A stretch of 6,225 nucleotides of DNA, from the NCBI GenBank assembly GCA_038323655.1, contig JBBQHE010000241.1, positions 1 through 6,225 on the forward strand, written 5' to 3'. Below are positions 4,770 to 6,225 of the stretch, one piece after another (positions within the stretch are counted from its first letter, which is position 1; each line of letters opens with the position of its first letter). The notes beneath the pieces were generated by a model, which searched no databases, was not told the origin of the DNA, and was given only the letters and a program-made list of their open reading frames with translations. Both the position numbers and the translations under genes were made by a program. The DNA comes from Humitalea sp038323655. Its GTDB lineage: Bacteria > Pseudomonadota > Alphaproteobacteria > Acetobacterales > Acetobacteraceae.

Positions 4770-6225
4770 TCAGGACAGCGTGGTCAGATCCTGGAACCAG
4801 TGCTGAGCCTGGGTATAGCCGCGCACGTTGCGGCCCAGCGCACGCGGGTTAGTGTCATGCGCGACAAACACCAGCAGCGCCTGGTCCACCACCCGTTCGT
4901 GCACCCGCGCCATCAGCCGGTCCTGTTCGGCCGCGTCGAAGGAGCGCAGCGCGGCATCGATCAGCGCGTCGGTCTCGGGGTCGCGATAATGGCTCCAGTT
5001 CACGCCAGTGGGCGCCACCTGGTTGGAGTGGAAAAACCGGATGAAGGCATAGAGCGGATCGGAGGTGACATAGGCCACGTTATTGGCGGTGATGTTGCCT
5101 TGGCGCGCGATCTCGCCGGTCGCCCCCTGGCGCCAGCAGGTGTAGAGGACTTCCAACTCCACCGCCTGGAACTCAACCTCGATCCCGACCTCGCGCCATG
5201 CGGCCTGGATGTATTCGTTCATCGGCAGCGACAGCATCTGCCCCGACCCGCCGGTGGCGATCAGGAATTTGGTACGCAAGGGGCGGGCGCGGGAGAAACC
5301 TGCCTCGGTGACCAGGCGGCGCGCACGGTCGGGGTCGTGGGTGATGCGGAAGGTCGGGTTGCCGAACCAGGGCGAGGAGGGATCGACCACCCCCACCGCC
5401 GGCTTGGCCAGCCCATTCATCAGCGCCACCACATCGTCGCGGTTGATCGCGAGGTTCGCCGCCTGGCGCAGCCGCAGGTCGCGCCAGGGCGAGCCCTCCA
5501 ACATCGAAAGGTGGTAGTTCCAGACGTGCGGCGTCACGTTTTCCATGATGCGATTGTTGCCGGCGCGCAGCCGCGGCAGCAGATCTGGAGCCGGCGTCTC
5601 GATCAGATCGACCTGGCCGGACAGCAGGGCATTGGTGCGCGTCGTCGCTTCCGGCGCGCAGATCAGCACGATCCGGTCGGTCTTTGCCATCCGCGCCGGG
5701 TTCCAATAGGTCGGGTTCTTGACCAGTTCGGCGCGTTCGCGGGGCACGAGGCGCGCCAGCCGAAACGGCCCGGTGCCCGAGGGTTCGGAGGCAAAGCGTT
5801 CCCACGAGCGGCCGAGCTTTTCGTATTGCGCCGGGGAGGACACCAGGAACCACAACATCTGGTAGGGGAAAATGCTGTCCACGGCCTTTGTCGTGACCTC
5901 GACCGTCATCGGGTCGACCTTGCGGTACGAGGCCACCGAGGGCAGTCGCGGCCGCACCTGGGCGGCCTGGCGCTGGTCGAAATGCGGCGCCTGATTGTTC
6001 AGGACTTTTTCAAAGTTCCAGATCACTGCATCGGCATCGAAGGCGCTGCCGTCGTGGAAGGTCACGCCCGGGCGGAGCCGGAAGATCCATTTGGTGCGGT
6101 CGGCCGGATCGGCTTGCCAGGAGGTCGCGAGGCCGGGGACGAGCTTGCCCGGGCGGTCGGCGACATCCATCTCCCACGCCACCAGCGGGTCGTAGATCGT
6201 GTGGCCGGTGAACTGGTAGGCACCG
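4770..6225 (-). CDS. ABC transporter substrate-binding protein, family 5 (peptide/nickel/glutathione type), N-terminus missing
   Basis: This is an extracytoplasmic solute-binding lipoprotein or periplasmic protein that would deliver a peptide-like or other solute to a Dpp/Opp-type ABC importer. The frame stays open to the right edge and reads GAYQFTGHTIYDPLVAWEM before the GTG at 6182, which matches the normal N-terminal lobe of the family. The gene therefore begins beyond the window, and the signal peptide (roughly 40-60 residues) is not seen. The visible 484 residues include LRPGVTFHDG and DADAVIWNFE (about 51-72), SGTGPF (about 149-154), TYWNP (about 172-176) and LRQAANLAINRDDVV (about 252-266). 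These are hallmark SBP_bac_5 positions, and the C-terminus is complete. No permease or ATPase genes follow downstream; the GST gene does instead, so partners must lie upstream off the window or elsewhere. The substrate cannot be read from sequence; glutathione (GsiB-like) is one option only because of the adjacent GST. Confidence 0.95.
   Translation of the reverse strand, partial: GAYQFTGHTIYDPLVAWEMDVADRPGKLVPGLATSWQADPADRTKWIFRLRPGVTFHDGSAFDADAVIWNFEKVLNNQAPHFDQRQAAQVRPRLPSVASYRKVDPMTVEVTTKAVDSIFPYQMLWFLVSSPAQYEKLGRSWERFASEPSGTGPFRLARLVPRERAELVKNPTYWNPARMAKTDRIVLICAPEATTRTNALLSGQVDLIETPAPDLLPRLRAGNNRIMENVTPHVWNYHLSMLEGSPWRDLRLRQAANLAINRDDVVALMNGLAKPAVGVVDPSSPWFGNPTFRITHDPDRARRLVTEAGFSRARPLRTKFLIATGGSGQMLSLPMNEYIQAAWREVGIEVEFQAVELEVLYTCWRQGATGEIARQGNITANNVAYVTSDPLYAFIRFFHSNQVAPTGVNWSHYRDPETDALIDAALRSFDAAEQDRLMARVHERVVDQALLVFVAHDTNPRALGRNVRGYTQAQHWFQDLTTLS

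Noticed and set aside
1..6225. Defence system, prophage, insertion sequence, CRISPR array, tRNA or rRNA
   Set aside because: All long segments are explained by six recognisable genes. No terminal repeats, transposase, spaced direct-repeat array or RNA gene signature was seen on either strand.

Overview
The window is a GC-rich (visibly about 70-80% G+C in most genes) bacterial chromosomal segment. Several features together point to an alphaproteobacterium, most likely Acetobacteraceae/Rhodospirillales (Roseomonas-like): a PleD-type response regulator with REC-REC-GGDEF architecture, a Sinorhizobium-type phospholipid N-methyltransferase, a cysteine-free ribosomal protein L33 and very high GC3. 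The exact genus is inference.

Layout, left to right. A secreted S41 (C-terminal processing) peptidase runs rightward from beyond the left edge to 1520. A 136-bp gap with a plausible promoter leads to rpmG (50S protein L33, 1657-1824). rpmG converges on a leftward pleD (1871-3256), with a short hairpin between their stop codons. A 113-bp divergent intergenic region with a sharp AT-rich dip separates pleD from the rightward phospholipid N-methyltransferase gene (3370-3975). That gene converges on a leftward YfcG/Nu-class glutathione transferase (4006-4704); a perfect 10-bp inverted repeat contains both of their stop codons. Upstream of the GST on the same strand is a family-5 ABC transporter substrate-binding protein (4770 to the right edge, N-terminus missing). 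The 65-bp gap between SBP and GST contains two overlapping inverted repeats.

Functionally this is a collection of mostly independent housekeeping and accessory functions: periplasmic proteolysis, translation, c-di-GMP synthesis, membrane phosphatidylcholine synthesis, thiol redox chemistry and solute uptake. The likeliest co-transcribed pair is SBP-GST. I found no defence system, mobile element, CRISPR array, tRNA or rRNA, and no convincing new system. The most worthwhile observations are the inverted repeats at gene ends, the repeated N-terminal LDP module in the S41 peptidase, the absence of divK beside pleD, and the base-composition dip at the start of the methyltransferase gene. No gene-free stretch exceeds 300 bases.
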